Source: an uncultured Flavobacteriaceae bacterium (GTDB lineage: Bacteria > Bacteroidota > Bacteroidia > Flavobacteriales > Flavobacteriaceae). Taken from it: 64,000 nt of DNA. Of the stretch, positions 1 to 10,679 are shown in pieces; positions within the stretch are counted from its first letter, which is position 1, and every line of letters begins with the position of its first letter. The notes beneath the pieces are model-generated. The model was not told the DNA's origin. It saw only the letters and a list, made by a program, of their open reading frames with translations, and ran no database searches. A program made the translations under genes and the position numbers. The stretch is from NCBI GenBank assembly GCA_947501845.1, contig CANMXP010000024.1, positions 1 to 64,000 of the forward strand, written 5' to 3'.

Positions 1-2454
1 TCCGCCAGCATCTGGAGTCCCACCTAAACTGGTGAACAGCTCAGCTGCTGTTACTGTCTCGCCTGCACATATTTGTAGAGTTCCGTTGCTTCCTGCATCT
101 GGAGCGGTTTGCATTGTCAATAAAACCTCATCCGAAGTCACATTCTTACAAACATTTGTAGTACTAGTAATAATAACTCGATACTCCCTTCCTGAATGAC
201 CAATTGGTGGAACCGTTAAAGTTAAAGTTGCTGCATCTGTTCCACCATAAATCCCAGCATTTGACAAGTTTGTCCAAGCTCCTGCTCCTATTCTTTCTTG
301 CCATTGATATACTAAATCATCACCCGTATCAACCACTGTAAACGTAGCATTAGTACCTTCACAAATTGAACTTGCACTTGGCTGTGTTGTAATGCCTCCT
401 AACGCTGATGCTGTAGTTACAAATGAATTGGTTGCTTGAGGGCTTCCTGTATTTGTAGGTACGCCATTACTATCAACGCTACCTTCATCATTATCTGCTA
501 AATTATTACTACTTGTTAAATCGGTTGCAACGAAACTTCCTGCTCCTTCAATAGCATCATAACAACCATCACCATCACTGTCTACATCTAAAAAATCAGG
601 CGATCCATCCCCATCTGATTGCGTTAGAGGTAATGGTATACCTCCATTTGTCGGGTCGGCTATATCTGACCAACCATCGCCATCTGTATCAACTAATGCA
701 CCTGTTCCTATAAGTCCATCATTATCACCATCTACTCCTCCTGCTTCAATAACATCGTATATCCCATCATTATCACTATCTAAATCTAGAAAATCTGGAA
801 TACCGTCATCATCATTATCATATAAATCATTTACACCATCTCCATTAGCATCTGTAAATGCTGGAAAACCAGGTGTAACATCACTACTATCTAAATAATT
901 TTCTATACCGTCTCCATCATCATCACCACTTGGATCAAATGCTGAACCTCCTGCTTCGTCCGTATCTAAAATACCATCACCATCACTATCTAAATCACAA
1001 AAATCTTCAACGCCATCGCCATCTCTATCTGGTGTTTCTACTATAGTATAATAGGATATAATCCCTCCCATAGCTCCATCTTGAGCACCATTAGTATTTG
1101 TATCCTGCGGTGCTTGATGCACCCCAGCTATACCTCCTTGTAAATCAATAATAATATTTGCTGGTGGTGTCGATAAATTGTGAAGAAATACGCCGCCGCC
1201 GCCGCCGCCGCCTGGACCATGTAATACGGTTGTTCCTAAATCCTGACCATCTCCTCCTGAGATGTCAACATTTACAGTTCCTGAATATGATTCTATATCA
1301 AAAGCAACAGAGCCTCCAGCTCCACCGCCACCGCCACCGTCTATTCCTGTTCCTGGTGCCGTTGAATCTGCTCCCTGTGCAAAAATAGTGCGATTATTAC
1401 CTACAATGTGTCTGGCACGTATTACAACTATGCCTCCTCCATTAGTAGCTATCGCAGGATTTAAATTTGTTATATAACCTGCTCCTCCAGCACCTCCTAA
1501 AAAAACTCTTCTTTGTGCCAAATAAGACGCTAAGCTAAGGCCTCCTAGACCTCCTGCATCCAATCCTCCTGGGTGCGTATTACACCATCGTTTACCTCCT
1601 ATACCTCCAGCTCCATAATTAGAACCGCCTCCACCACCAGAATCTCCTGCTACGCCACCGCCGCCGCCATTTGCTCTGGGCGCTCTACCTCTATTGGCAC
1701 TTGGGTCATCTACAACAATGCCTTGTCCTTTAGGTGAAGATACAGTGTTTGTAGAAGGGAAAACCATTTGAGTAGCTGGGTCAACTGAACAATTATCTGA
1801 AGAACCATTAGCACTTACTGTAACACCATTATAGCCCATTTCTCCTGCATCTATATCTGCGTTAAGCGTTAACGTATCTTCTACAAAAATTGCCACGACG
1901 CCTCCTGTTCCTGAAACTGGATCCCATGGAACACCTGAAACCGTACCGTTTACATTGACATTATTACCAAAATTGGGAACCCTAACTAATTGTAAAAGTC
2001 CAGGTACATCGTAAGCATTTACTAATGGACCATTCGGATAAACCACGTTACCTATAATATTTGAAATGGTAAAAAATTCATAGTTACCTGCATTACCTAT
2101 ATCTGTAATCGAACCTCCTGATGCTGTATTAGTATTATCTACAGTAGCTCCTTTCATTTGAATGATTAAAACATTATCTCCAATTGAAAAGGCAGAAGCA
2201 TCTCCAACGGTAATAGCATTTAAACATGCTGGAGACGTATCACAAGGACCACAACCTGGAAAGGTAATACCCGAAACAGATTGGTAGTCATTTATTACTC
2301 CGCTGATATTAGTTTGTGATATTGCAGTGAATGAAAATAACAAACTCACAAATACTAACAAATAAGAATGCTTTAATCGTTCTTTTTTTAATTTAACGCT
2401 TTTAAAAAGTAAATCTTCTTTGCTTTTTAATAAAAAATGGCTAAAGGTTTTCAT
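1..2454 (-). CDS. giant secreted surface protein, N-terminal part (Gly-rich, TSP3 repeats)
   Basis: Partial gene: an uninterrupted frame of 818 codons starts with ATG at 2454 and leaves the window at base 1. I read it codon by codon and found no stop. Residues 1-46 form a long signal peptide (a basic stretch, then a hydrophobic core ending in FTAISQ). Residues about 245-420 are glycine-rich with runs of GGGG. Residues about 470-640 carry thrombospondin type 3-like repeats (DxDxDGxxD), which bind calcium in known families. Residues about 685-790 resemble an Ig/PKD-like domain. Such proteins in Flavobacteriaceae are usually type IX secretion substrates and adhesins, with the sorting signal at the C terminus, here outside the window. 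The role as adhesin is inference; the domain reading is direct. Confidence 0.85.
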   Translation of the reverse strand, partial: MKTFSHFLLKSKEDLLFKSVKLKKERLKHSYLLVFVSLLFSFTAISQTNISGVINDYQSVSGITFPGCGPCDTSPACLNAITVGDASAFSIGDNVLIIQMKGATVDNTNTASGGSITDIGNAGNYEFFTISNIIGNVVYPNGPLVNAYDVPGLLQLVRVPNFGNNVNVNGTVSGVPWDPVSGTGGVVAIFVEDTLTLNADIDAGEMGYNGVTVSANGSSDNCSVDPATQMVFPSTNTVSSPKGQGIVVDDPSANRGRAPRANGGGGGVAGDSGGGGGSNYGAGGIGGKRWCNTHPGGLDAGGLGGLSLASYLAQRRVFLGGAGGAGYITNLNPAIATNGGGIVVIRARHIVGNNRTIFAQGADSTAPGTGIDGGGGGGAGGSVAFDIESYSGTVNVDISGGDGQDLGTTVLHGPGGGGGGGVFLHNLSTPPANIIIDLQGGIAGVHQAPQDTNTNGAQDGAMGGIISYYTIVETPDRDGDGVEDFCDLDSDGDGILDTDEAGGSAFDPSGDDDGDGIENYLDSSDVTPGFPAFTDANGDGVNDLYDNDDDGIPDFLDLDSDNDGIYDVIEAGGVDGDNDGLIGTGALVDTDGDGWSDIADPTNGGIPLPLTQSDGDGSPDFLDVDSDGDGCYDAIEGAGSFVATDLTSSNNLADNDEGSVDSNGVPTNTGSPQATNSFVTTASALGGITTQPSASSICEGTNATFTVVDTGDDLVYQWQERIGAGAWTNLSNAGIYGGTDAATLTLTVPPIGHSGREYRVIITSTTNVCKNVTSDEVLLTMQTAPDAGSNGTLQICAGETVTAAELFTSLGGTPDAGG
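1192..1212 (-). repeat. (GGC)7 in-frame microsatellite
   Basis: Seven perfect GCC triplets on plus encode seven glycines in the Gly-rich domain of the surface protein. Triplet slippage would change the length of the glycine run without breaking the frame. Confidence 0.85.
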
Positions 2455-2489
2455 CTCTGAGAGTTATGGTTAGTTAATTAGGTTAGTTA

Positions 2490-2522
2490 CAATTATATTA
2501 TTAGAAATATTGATAATAGCAA
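2490..2522 (-). promoter_or_regulatory. candidate promoter of the surface protein
   Basis: On minus, TTG at 2522-2520, a 22-base spacer, then TATAATTG at 2497-2490, one mismatch from the Bacteroidota TAnnTTTG element. It lies about 36 bases before the start codon. Confidence 0.4.
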
Positions 2523-2683
2523 TTCACATAGAAGAGTGAGAGTGTCTAACTGATTTTTATTGTCTCGAAAAAATAAATAATAGAAAGTAATAGCATGAAA
2601 GCAAAAATTGATATACGAGAGGTTTTATTATCTAAATAATTGCTTTTCCTTTGATTTGGAGATTTAATAAAAAAATTCATAGC

Positions 2684-2716
2684 GTTAGAGAGGTTGAGAG
2701 TTAGAGAGGTTGAGAG
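2684..2716. repeat. two tandem copies of a 16-base unit
   Basis: The unit TTAGAGAGGTTGAGAG occurs at 2685-2700 and again directly after it at 2701-2716. Function unknown. Confidence 0.8.
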
Positions 2717-2770
2717 CATAACTTTAGTTTATAATAGAATTTGTTCTTTAGTTGGTTAATTTTAATTATA

Positions 2771-2804
2771 TCGACAAAATGCAATTTTAATCGATAAAAT
2801 GCAA
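2771..2804. promoter_or_regulatory. paired direct repeats, TCGAYAAAATGCAA, 20-base period
   Basis: TCGACAAAATGCAA at 2771-2784 and TCGATAAAATGCAA at 2791-2804 differ at one base and lie two helical turns apart. Related pairs occur at 5263-5296 and 33971-34003. Candidate binding site for a dimeric regulator; the regulator is unknown. Confidence 0.5.
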
Positions 2805-3614
2805 ATATATATTTTTTATGCACTTATACAAACAAATCGTTTTTTTTTTTTAACATTTGTTAATTATTGTAATCCATAACTTTCACAACTACGAATTAAA
2901 AACTGTCATATCTGCTTTTTGACAACAAAATTTAGATGAAAATCGGGCATTCTAAACAAGAAAAAATTAATGAATCATAGCGTGGAAATTTTTCTTTTAC
3001 ACAACTAAAAATTATCTAGTTAGTTTAAAATATCTATTAAAAACATTTAAAATTTTAAGAAAAATTTTCCGTCCTAATGGCTGTAAAAAAAAGTGTTTGT
3101 AAACTTGATACTATTTCGAAAGATTATTCATTCAAATTAATAAAAATAGTTACTTATTTAACTTTGAATAAATTAACAATTATTAATTTTTTCGTTAATT
3201 TTGGTTAATAAAAATATGAAATGCCCTACTAAAAAACTTAATAAGTACGATTAAGCTATCTACATAATTCTCGTTCATTTAGTAGTTCATGATTGAAAAA
3301 ACTTATTTAACAAAATAAGCGACTAAAATTTCATACAGACTTATAGGTATAAAACTTATAATAACTGTTTCAAAAACGTATTATATCGTATTTATACGCC
3401 TTTAAACGACAAAATACTTTATTAGAATTTGTAAAGCCCTTTAAAACAGCTCTTGTAGAATAAAAATCATTTCTTGAAACATTTTATCGATAATACTTCT
3501 CATTTAAATAAACAATAAAAGGAAATGATTATAATCATTAATATTAGTACTAACACGCCTAGTACAAATATGTTTAACAATAATAGTTTCTATAAAAATC
3601 AATTTTATAAGTAC

Positions 3615-3622
3615 TATATTTG
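3615..3622 (+). promoter_or_regulatory. -7 element of prfC promoter
   Basis: TATATTTG matches TAnnTTTG exactly. Transcription would start near 3629, which would leave almost no leader for a TTG start at 3631 and so favours the ATG at 3646. No clear -33 TTG is visible. Confidence 0.55.
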
Positions 3623-3645
3623 CAACCCATTTGCATAAAATATTT

Positions 3646-5235
3646 ATGAGTTTTTTAAAGGAAATACAACGCAGACGTACTTTTGGTATTATTTCGCATC
3701 CTGATGCCGGAAAAACGACTTTAACTGAAAAATTATTACTATTTGGTGGTGCTATTCAAGAAGCTGGAGCAGTAAAAAGCAACAAAATAAAAAAAGGAGC
3801 TACTAGTGATTTTATGGAAATAGAGCGCCAACGTGGAATTTCTGTAGCTACCTCTGTTTTAGCTTTCGAATATGATGGTATAAAAATTAATATTCTTGAT
3901 ACTCCTGGACATAAAGATTTTGCGGAAGATACTTTTAGAACACTTACTGCAGTAGATAGTGTTATTGTAGTAATAGATGTGGCCAAAGGTGTAGAAGAGC
4001 AAACCGAAAAGCTTGTTGAAGTTTGTAGAATGCGAAATATCCCTATGATTGTTTTCATTAACAAAATGGATAGAGAAGGTAAAGATGCTTTCGATCTTTT
4101 AGATGAAATTGAACAAAAATTGGGGTTAAAAGTAGTGCCTTTAAGTTTCCCAATTGGTATGGGTTATGATTTTAAAGGTATTTATAATATCTGGGAAAAA
4201 AATATTAATCTATTTAGTGGCGATAGTCGAAAAGATATTGAAGAAACAATTGAGGTTAAAGACTTAGCATCTTCGGAATTAGATACGCTTGTAGGCGAAA
4301 AGGCTGCCCAAACATTGAGGGACGAAATTGAACTTGTTGAAGGTATATATCCTGAATTTAGTAAAGAAGATTATCTTAATGGCCATTTACAACCTGTGTT
4401 TTTTGGTTCTGCTTTAAATAATTTTGGAGTTAGAGAGTTATTAGACTGTTTTGTTGAAATTGCTCCTAAACCTAGACCTAAACAAAGTGAAGAGCGGTTA
4501 GTAGAACCCGATGAAGATAAATTCTCTGGTTTTGTTTTTAAAATACACGCTAATATGGATCCTAATCATAGAGATCGTTTAGCTTTTATTAAAATTGTAT
4601 CTGGTATATTTAAAAGAAATACACCTTATTTACACGTAAGAAACAAAAAAAAGTTAAAATTTTCTAGTCCAAATGCTTTCTTTGCTGAAAAAAAAGAAAT
4701 CGTAGATACTTCTTACCCTGGTGATATTGTTGGTTTACATGATACTGGTAATTTTAAAATTGGAGATACACTTACTGAAGGTGAAACTATAAATTACAAA
4801 GGGGTTCCTAGTTTTTCACCCGAGCATTTTAGATACATTAATAATGCAGACCCGTTAAAATCTAAACAACTATTCAAAGGCATAGATCAATTAATGGATG
4901 AAGGTGTTGCCCAATTATTTACATTAGAACTTAACGGTAGAAAAGTGATTGGTACTGTTGGCGCTTTACAATATGAAGTTATCCAATATAGATTGGAACA
5001 TGAATATGGAGCCAAGTGTTCTTATGAAAACTTAAATGTACATAAAGCATGTTGGATAGATCCTGAAGATTCTAAAAGTGAGGAATATAAAGAATTTATT
5101 AGAGTAAAGCAGCGTTTTCTTGCTAAAGACAAACAGGATCAGCTTGTTTTTTTGGCAGATTCGCCTTTTTCTTTACAAATGACACAACAAAAATACCCTA
5201 GTATTAAGTTTCATTTGACTTCTGAATTTAGTTAA
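3646..5235 (+). CDS. prfC: peptide chain release factor 3
   Basis: Translational GTPase RF3, which recycles RF1/RF2 from the ribosome after termination. From the ATG at 3646 the protein has 529 residues, the usual length. G1 is SHPDAGKTT (17-25), G3 DTPGH (85-89) and G4 NKMD (139-142). The sequence matches RF3 along its whole length, including the C-terminal RF3 domain. A TTG at 3631 would add five residues (MHKIF), but it sits at the predicted transcription start, so I prefer the ATG. It is a single gene, divergent from the surface-protein gene. No terminator is obvious after it. Confidence 0.95.
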   Translation: MSFLKEIQRRRTFGIISHPDAGKTTLTEKLLLFGGAIQEAGAVKSNKIKKGATSDFMEIERQRGISVATSVLAFEYDGIKINILDTPGHKDFAEDTFRTLTAVDSVIVVIDVAKGVEEQTEKLVEVCRMRNIPMIVFINKMDREGKDAFDLLDEIEQKLGLKVVPLSFPIGMGYDFKGIYNIWEKNINLFSGDSRKDIEETIEVKDLASSELDTLVGEKAAQTLRDEIELVEGIYPEFSKEDYLNGHLQPVFFGSALNNFGVRELLDCFVEIAPKPRPKQSEERLVEPDEDKFSGFVFKIHANMDPNHRDRLAFIKIVSGIFKRNTPYLHVRNKKKLKFSSPNAFFAEKKEIVDTSYPGDIVGLHDTGNFKIGDTLTEGETINYKGVPSFSPEHFRYINNADPLKSKQLFKGIDQLMDEGVAQLFTLELNGRKVIGTVGALQYEVIQYRLEHEYGAKCSYENLNVHKACWIDPEDSKSEEYKEFIRVKQRFLAKDKQDQLVFLADSPFSLQMTQQKYPSIKFHLTSEFS

Positions 5236-5262
5236 TTTCTGTATATTTTATATTATTATTTT

Positions 5263-5296
5263 GCATTTCATCGATAATTAACTACATTTAATCGAT
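5263..5296 (+). promoter_or_regulatory. paired direct repeats, CATTTNATCGAT, 21-base period
   Basis: GCATTTCATCGAT at 5263-5275 and ACATTTAATCGAT at 5284-5296 are 21 bases apart, 68-100 bases upstream of the Fer4_19 gene. They match the motif at 2771-2804 (reverse orientation) and 33971-34003. Confidence 0.45.
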
Positions 5297-5363
5297 TTTT
5301 TGAATTTTTTAATTAATCTCTGAATACATTTAAAATAGAATTACAACCAAAAATAACCTACTT

Positions 5364-5597
5364 ATGAAAGCTAAAGACAATGTTTTCAGTAATTCGGATA
5401 TTACTGTAACTTTTGACCCCATTACTTGTGTTCACTCTGATCGTTGCGCAAAAGAACTTTCAAATGTTTTTCAAGATTCTGTTATTCCATGGATAGACCT
5501 TGATGGAGAAACAAGCGAGAAAATAATAAAACAAATAAAAAAATGTCCTTCGGGAGCCTTACAATTTTTTTATAATAAAAATAAAGAAGTTGCTTAA
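5364..5597 (+). CDS. (4Fe-4S)-binding protein, Fer4_19/YjdI-like
   Basis: Small cytoplasmic protein of 77 residues. The pattern C22-x-H24-x3-C28 followed by a C61-P-S-G-A-L motif is typical of the divergent single-cluster Fer4_19 domain (E. coli YjdI type), which is thought to bind one iron-sulfur cluster. Only three cysteines are present plus a conserved histidine, as in that family. The physiological partner is unknown. It stands alone between prfC and a bidirectional terminator, so it is probably monocistronic. A paired-repeat motif lies just upstream. Confidence 0.8.
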   Translation: MKAKDNVFSNSDITVTFDPITCVHSDRCAKELSNVFQDSVIPWIDLDGETSEKIIKQIKKCPSGALQFFYNKNKEVA

Positions 5598-5810
5598 GTT
5601 TATTCTTTTATTATATCTGATAGTAAAAAATCAAGTAAAATAATCAGTTTAATTAAAATAAAGCGTTATTAAGCTCCTTTTGAATTATAAACTTATCTAG
5701 TATAAGACTTTTTAAAACAAGCCTGTAAATACATTTATTTAAATCCAAAATCAATTCAGGCATCATTAAAACTAATAGTATTCTTTATAGCTATAGTTAA
5801 TAACTATAAA

Positions 5811-5845
5811 AATAAAAGCTCTTGAAAATTTCAAGAGCTTTTATT
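5811..5845. terminator. bidirectional terminator
   Basis: A perfect inverted repeat with 17-base arms (AATAAAAGCTCTTGAAA and its complement) around one central base. A/T tails on both sides let it end both the Fer4_19 gene (plus) and the DUF3467 gene (minus), whose stop codon abuts it. Confidence 0.8.
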
Positions 5846-6163
5846 TTATGCTTGACCCGTTGGACCAAAATTTAAAGGTATTGGTGGTTGCTCATAATCT
5901 TTTATTTCACCATGAGCATTTTCAAACCTGGATACATTTTCTCCCAAAGCTTTTAACAAGCGTTTAGCGTGCTGTGGTGTTAATATGATCCTAGATTTCA
6001 CTTTACTCTTTGGAACTCCAGGCATAATATTTACAAAATCTACAACAAACTCAGAAACCGAATGATTGATAATAGCTAGATTAGAATAGGTCCCTTCAGC
6101 TACTTTTTCGTCTAATTCAATATTAATTTGACCTTGTTTTTGATTATCTTTTTCGTTTGCCAT
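5846..6163 (-). CDS. DUF3467 family protein
   Basis: 105 residues, cytoplasmic, no signal peptide. It matches the DUF3467 family (N-terminal INIELDEKVAEGTYSNLA, then FVNIMPG and LTPQHAKRLLKAL), which has a compact beta-rich fold of unknown function. In Bacteroidota this gene commonly sits directly downstream of rpoC, as here, which suggests a link to transcription, but that is inference. A hairpin in the 138-base spacer may separate it from rpoC; readthrough would co-express it. Confidence 0.85.
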   Translation of the reverse strand: MANEKDNQKQGQINIELDEKVAEGTYSNLAIINHSVSEFVVDFVNIMPGVPKSKVKSRIILTPQHAKRLLKALGENVSRFENAHGEIKDYEQPPIPLNFGPTGQA

Positions 6164-6181
6164 AATTTAATTTTTTTAAAT

Positions 6182-6217
6182 ATAAAAGCCTTCAAGTTAA
6201 TACATGAAGGCTTTTAT
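6182..6217 (-). terminator. hairpin after rpoC
   Basis: ATAAAAGCCTTCA (6182-6194) pairs with TGAAGGCTTTTAT (6205-6217). On minus the stem is followed by a T/A-rich stretch. Likely the full or partial end of the rpoBC transcript. Confidence 0.65.
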
Positions 6218-6224
6218 TTTATAG

Positions 6225-6250
6225 TATGCTTCGACTACGCTCAGCATAAA
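6225..6250. repeat. fragment of dispersed palindromic element
   Basis: The core CTTCGACTACGCTCAGCATA is one arm of the element seen complete at 39724-39787. Related pieces lie at 17621-17640, 17808-17838 and 19776-19805. Confidence 0.6.
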
Positions 6251-6301
6251 TTCAACTTACAAGTTTTACTTCCCCTTCGGCTCCGTAATACTTGAGTTCA
6301 T

Positions 6302-9300
6302 TTAATTATAATTTAACTCTTGTTTTACCTGCATCATTTCGTCAAACTCTTCTTTAGAGCCTACAATGATGTCTGTATAATTTCGCATACCTGTACCTGC
6401 TGGAATTCTATGACCAACAATTACATTTTCTTTCAATCCTTCTAAACTATCTACTTTACCTGCTACAGCCGCTTCGTTAAGAACCTTAGTCGTTTCCTGG
6501 AACGATGCTGCAGAAATAAATGATTTTGTTTGAAGTGATGCTCTTGTTATACCTTGCAATATTGGAGTAGCCGTTGCTGGTTTTGCATCTCTAGCCTCTA
6601 CAATTTGCTTATCTTCTCTGCGTAAAATTGAGTTCTCGTCCCTTAATTCACGAGGAGAAATAATTTGTCCTGCTTTAAGATTTGTTGAATCTCCAGCATC
6701 TTCAATCACTTTCATACCAAAGATATCGTCATTTTCTTTTATGAAATCAGCTTTATGGGCCAATTGATCTTCTAAGAAAATGGTATCACCAGAATCGATA
6801 ATACGTACTTTTCGCATCATTTGTCTTACAACAACTTCGAAGTGCTTATCGTTAATTTTCACACCTTGTAAACGATATACTTCTTGTACTTCATTTACTA
6901 AGTATTGTTGAACTGCAGAAGGCCCTTTAATATTTAAGATGTCGTTTGGTGTAATAGAACCATCTGAAAGAGGCATACCTGCTTTTACATAATCATTTTC
7001 TTGAACAAGAATTTGATTCGATAATTTAACAAGATACTTTTTAATTTCTCCTAATTTAGATTCTACAATAATCTCACGATTACCTCTTTTTATCTTACCA
7101 AAAGAAACAACACCATCTATTTCACTTACTACAGCTGGGTTTGAAGGATTACGTGCTTCGAATAATTCCGTTACACGAGGTAAACCTCCTGTAATATCAC
7201 CTGCTTTTGCAGATTTACGAGGTATTTTAACTAAAATTTTACCAACTTTAATCTTCTCTCCATCGTCAATCATTAAGTGAGCTCCTACTGGTAAGTTGTA
7301 TGAACGTATTGTTTCTCCTTTGGCATCTTCAATATGAAGTGTTGGGATAAGTTTCTTATTTCTAGATTCTGAAATTACTTTTTCTTGGAAACCTGTTTGT
7401 TCATCAATTTCTACTTGATAAGTAATCCCTTGTTCTATATTTTCATACTTCACTTTACCAGCAAATTCTGAAATAATAACACCATTATATGGATCCCATG
7501 AACAAACAACATCACCCTTACTAAGGCTATCTCCATTTTTAACATATATGGTTGAACCATAAGGAATGTTATTGGTACTTAAAACAATGCCTGTTTGCTT
7601 ATCGGTAAGTTTAAGTTCTGATGTTCTTGAAATAACAATATCTACAATATTTCCTTCACCATCTTCACCTTTAACTGTTTTTAAATCTTCAATTTCTGCA
7701 AGACCATCAAATTTAACAGCTAATTTATTCTCTTCAGAAATGTTACCTGCAATACCCCCTACGTGGAATGTACGAAGTGTTAACTGTGTTCCTGGTTCTC
7801 CAATAGACTGTGCAGCAACAACTCCAACGGCTTCACCTCTTTGTACCATTTTACCTGTCGCTAAATTACGACCATAACATTTAGCACATATTCCTTGTAA
7901 AGCTTCACATGTTAAAGCAGAACGCACTTCCAAACTCTCAATTGGAGATGCTTCTATAGCTTTTGCTATATCATCTTCAATTAATTGACCAGATGCTACT
8001 AATAATTCTTCTGTTAAAGGATTATAAACATCATTTAAAGCCACACGACCAACAATTCTCTCTTCTAGTTTTTCTACTACTTCGTCGTTCTTCTTTAATG
8101 GCTCAACTTCTACACCTCTTAGTGTACCACAATCTTCTGTATTAATAATAACATCTTGAGATACATCTACTAAACGACGTGTTAAGTAACCTGCATCTGC
8201 TGTTTTAAGAGCGGTATCTGCAAGACCTTTACGTGCACCGTGCGTAGAAATAAAGTATTCTAAAATTGAAAGTCCTTCTTTAAAGTTAGAAAGAATAGGA
8301 TTCTCAATAATCTCTCCTCCACCTGCATTCGATTTTTTAGGTTTTGCCATTAATCCACGCATACCTGTAAGCTGACGAATCTGTTCTTTCGATCCACGAG
8401 CTCCAGAATCAAGCATCATAAACACCGAATTAAACCCTTGTTGATCTTCACGAATACGCTTCATTGACAATTCAGTCAATTCTGCATTTGTTGATGTCCA
8501 GATATCAATTACTTGATTATAACGTTCGTTGTTAGTTATAAGTCCCATGTTATAGTTACCCATAATACCATCAACTAAACCATTGGCTTTATCAATCATT
8601 CCTTGCTTTTCTGGTGGAATAATAATATCACCTAAACTGAATGATAATCCGCCTTGGAATGCAAATTTGAATCCTAAAGTTCTAATAGCATCTAAGAAAT
8701 CTGCCGTTTCTGGAACTGAAGTAGACTTCAAAATGTTTCCAATAATATCTCTTAATGATTTCTTTGTAAGTACTTCATTAATATAACCTGCTGCCTGTGG
8801 TACATGCTGGTTAAATAACACACGACCAACTGTAGTTTCTACAATTGCTGGCGCTAATTTACCATCTTCATTAATATCAATAGTTCGTACTTTAATACCT
8901 GCATTTAAATCTACTTTTTTCTCGTTAAAAGCAATAACAACTTCTTCAGAAGAGTAAAATGTTAAACCTTCTCCTTTAATAGGTAATTCTGGAGTAGACT
9001 TACGTAACTTGGTCATATAATATAAACCAAGTACCATATCTTGTGAAGGTACTGTAACAGGAGATCCATTAGCTGGATTTAAAATATTATGAGATGCCAA
9101 CATTAATAACTGACATTCCAAAATAGCTTCAGGCCCTAATGGTAAGTGTACCGCCATTTGGTCACCATCGAAATCTGCATTAAATGCCGTACATACTAAT
9201 GGGTGTAATTGGATTGCTTTCCCTTCAATTAATTTTGGTTGGAAAGCTTGTATACCCAATCTATGTAAAGTAGGCGCTCGGTTTAGTAATACTGGATGTC

Positions 9301-10603
9301 CTTTAAGAACATTTTCCAAGATATCCCAAACCACTGGCTCTCTTTTATCTATAATTTTCTTAGCCGATTTTACAGTTTTAACAATACCTCTTTCAATTAA
9401 TTTTCTAATTACAAAAGGTTTGTAAAGCTCTGCAGCCATATTTTTTGGTAAACCACATTCGAATAATTTCAATTCTGGTCCAACAACAATAACGGAACGT
9501 GCAGAATAATCAACACGCTTACCAAGTAAGTTTTGACGAAAACGCCCTTGCTTACCTTTTAATGAATCTGATAATGATTTTAACGGTCTGTTAGAATCGG
9601 TTTTTACAGCTGAAGACTTACGTGTATTATCAAATAATGAATCTACAGACTCCTGAAGCATACGTTTTTCGTTACGTAAAATTACTTCTGGTGCCTTAAT
9701 CTCAACTAATCTTTTAAGACGGTTATTACGGATAATAACACGACGGTATAAATCATTTAAATCAGACGTTGCAAAACGACCTCCATCTAGTGGTACTAAT
9801 GGACGTAATTCTGGTGGTATGATTGGAATTACTTTCATAATCATCCATTCTGGACGATTTTCTCTATTTAGATTAGATTCACGTAACGACTCTACTACTT
9901 GTAGACGTTTTAAAGCTTCCGTTTTACGTTGTTTAGACGTTTCTGTATTTGCTTTATGACGTAATTCGTATGATAAGGTTTCTAAATCAATTCTAGCCAA
10001 TAATTCAATAAGACACTCAGCTCCCATTTTAGCTAAGAACTTGTTAGGGTCTGTATCGTCTAAATACTGGTTCTCTTGAGGAAGTTCTTCAAGAATATTT
10101 AAATATTCTTCTTCTGTTAAGAAGTCCATTTTTTGCAATGGCTCGCCTTCCTCATTTTTGGCATTACCAGGTTGGATTACTACATAACGTTCGTAGTAAA
10201 TAATCATATCTAATTTCTTAGATGGTAACCCTAATAAATAACCTATTTTATTTGGTAACGAACGGAAATACCAGATATGAGCTACTGGAACTACTAAATT
10301 AATGTGCCCTACTCTATCACGACGTACTTTCTTTTCTGTTACTTCTACACCACAACGATCACAAACGATTCCTTTGTAGCGAATTCTTTTATATTTACCA
10401 CAAGCACACTCATAATCCTTTACAGGACCAAAAATACGCTCACAGAACAAACCGTCACGTTCTGGTTTGTGAGTTCGATAATTGATAGTTTCTGGCTTTA
10501 AAACCTCACCTCTAGACTCTGCTAAAATAGACTCTGGTGATGCTAAACCAATTGAGATTTTATTAAATCTCTTTACCGTATTCTTATCTTGTTTTCTTGC
10601 CAT
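6302..10603 (-). CDS. rpoC: RNA polymerase beta' subunit
   Basis: 1433 residues, the usual length in flavobacteria. It forms the active centre of RNA polymerase with RpoB. Visible landmarks are the N-terminal zinc ribbon (CACGKY...CDRCG), the catalytic Mg-binding loop NADFDGD at residues 475-481, the bridge/trigger region and a second zinc site (CGTLRG...[11 protein letters not shown]). The C terminus carries the conserved [21 protein letters not shown] segment (written here in part). It lies 76 bases downstream of rpoB in the same operon, with a small repeat in the spacer. No abnormality is seen. Confidence 0.98.
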   Translation of the reverse strand: MARKQDKNTVKRFNKISIGLASPESILAESRGEVLKPETINYRTHKPERDGLFCERIFGPVKDYECACGKYKRIRYKGIVCDRCGVEVTEKKVRRDRVGHINLVVPVAHIWYFRSLPNKIGYLLGLPSKKLDMIIYYERYVVIQPGNAKNEEGEPLQKMDFLTEEEYLNILEELPQENQYLDDTDPNKFLAKMGAECLIELLARIDLETLSYELRHKANTETSKQRKTEALKRLQVVESLRESNLNRENRPEWMIMKVIPIIPPELRPLVPLDGGRFATSDLNDLYRRVIIRNNRLKRLVEIKAPEVILRNEKRMLQESVDSLFDNTRKSSAVKTDSNRPLKSLSDSLKGKQGRFRQNLLGKRVDYSARSVIVVGPELKLFECGLPKNMAAELYKPFVIRKLIERGIVKTVKSAKKIIDKREPVVWDILENVLKGHPVLLNRAPTLHRLGIQAFQPKLIEGKAIQLHPLVCTAFNADFDGDQMAVHLPLGPEAILECQLLMLASHNILNPANGSPVTVPSQDMVLGLYYMTKLRKSTPELPIKGEGLTFYSSEEVVIAFNEKKVDLNAGIKVRTIDINEDGKLAPAIVETTVGRVLFNQHVPQAAGYINEVLTKKSLRDIIGNILKSTSVPETADFLDAIRTLGFKFAFQGGLSFSLGDIIIPPEKQGMIDKANGLVDGIMGNYNMGLITNNERYNQVIDIWTSTNAELTELSMKRIREDQQGFNSVFMMLDSGARGSKEQIRQLTGMRGLMAKPKKSNAGGGEIIENPILSNFKEGLSILEYFISTHGARKGLADTALKTADAGYLTRRLVDVSQDVIINTEDCGTLRGVEVEPLKKNDEVVEKLEERIVGRVALNDVYNPLTEELLVASGQLIEDDIAKAIEASPIESLEVRSALTCEALQGICAKCYGRNLATGKMVQRGEAVGVVAAQSIGEPGTQLTLRTFHVGGIAGNISEENKLAVKFDGLAEIEDLKTVKGEDGEGNIVDIVISRTSELKLTDKQTGIVLSTNNIPYGSTIYVKNGDSLSKGDVVCSWDPYNGVIISEFAGKVKYENIEQGITYQVEIDEQTGFQEKVISESRNKKLIPTLHIEDAKGETIRSYNLPVGAHLMIDDGEKIKVGKILVKIPRKSAKAGDITGGLPRVTELFEARNPSNPAVVSEIDGVVSFGKIKRGNREIIVESKLGEIKKYLVKLSNQILVQENDYVKAGMPLSDGSITPNDILNIKGPSAVQQYLVNEVQEVYRLQGVKINDKHFEVVVRQMMRKVRIIDSGDTIFLEDQLAHKADFIKENDDIFGMKVIEDAGDSTNLKAGQIISPRELRDENSILRREDKQIVEARDAKPATATPILQGITRASLQTKSFISAASFQETTKVLNEAAVAGKVDSLEGLKENVIVGHRIPAGTGMRNYTDIIVGSKEEFDEMMQVKQELNYN

Positions 10604-10626
10604 AATTTCTTATAGTATTCAGTTTT

Positions 10627-10660
10627 CAGTCTTCAGCATACAGTGAGAACTGTATATTGA
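10627..10660. repeat. imperfect hairpin in rpoB-rpoC spacer
   Basis: CAGTTTTCA and TGAGAACTG are nearly complementary (one mismatch) around a 15-base loop. The sequence looks like the CAGT-rich intergenic repeat common in flavobacteria; this identification is from general resemblance only. It lacks a T-run, so a terminator role is unlikely. Confidence 0.4.
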
Positions 10661-10679
10661 TTACTGTTTACTATTTTTT

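Larger units (their letters stand above)
2455..3645. other. long non-coding divergent intergenic region
   Basis: About 1.2 kb, very AT-rich, between the divergent surface-protein gene and prfC. I see no credible ORF or RNA gene. It holds a 16-base tandem repeat (2684-2716), a pair of spaced motifs (2771-2804), a run of 12 T (2840-2851), a further motif near 3480 and the prfC promoter element at 3615. Confidence 0.6.

Noticed and set aside
1158-1477. Plus-strand ORFs rich in Arg and Pro
   Set aside because: They are antisense products of the Gly-rich coding repeat of the surface protein.
2840-2851. Run of 12 T as a phase-variable switch for the surface protein
   Set aside because: It lies about 385 bases from the start codon and outside the likely promoter, so an effect on expression is doubtful.
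7566-7877. Plus-strand ORF of 103 codons inside rpoC
   Set aside because: Shadow of rpoC on the other strand. No matching family, no start signals, and the protein reads as low-complexity.
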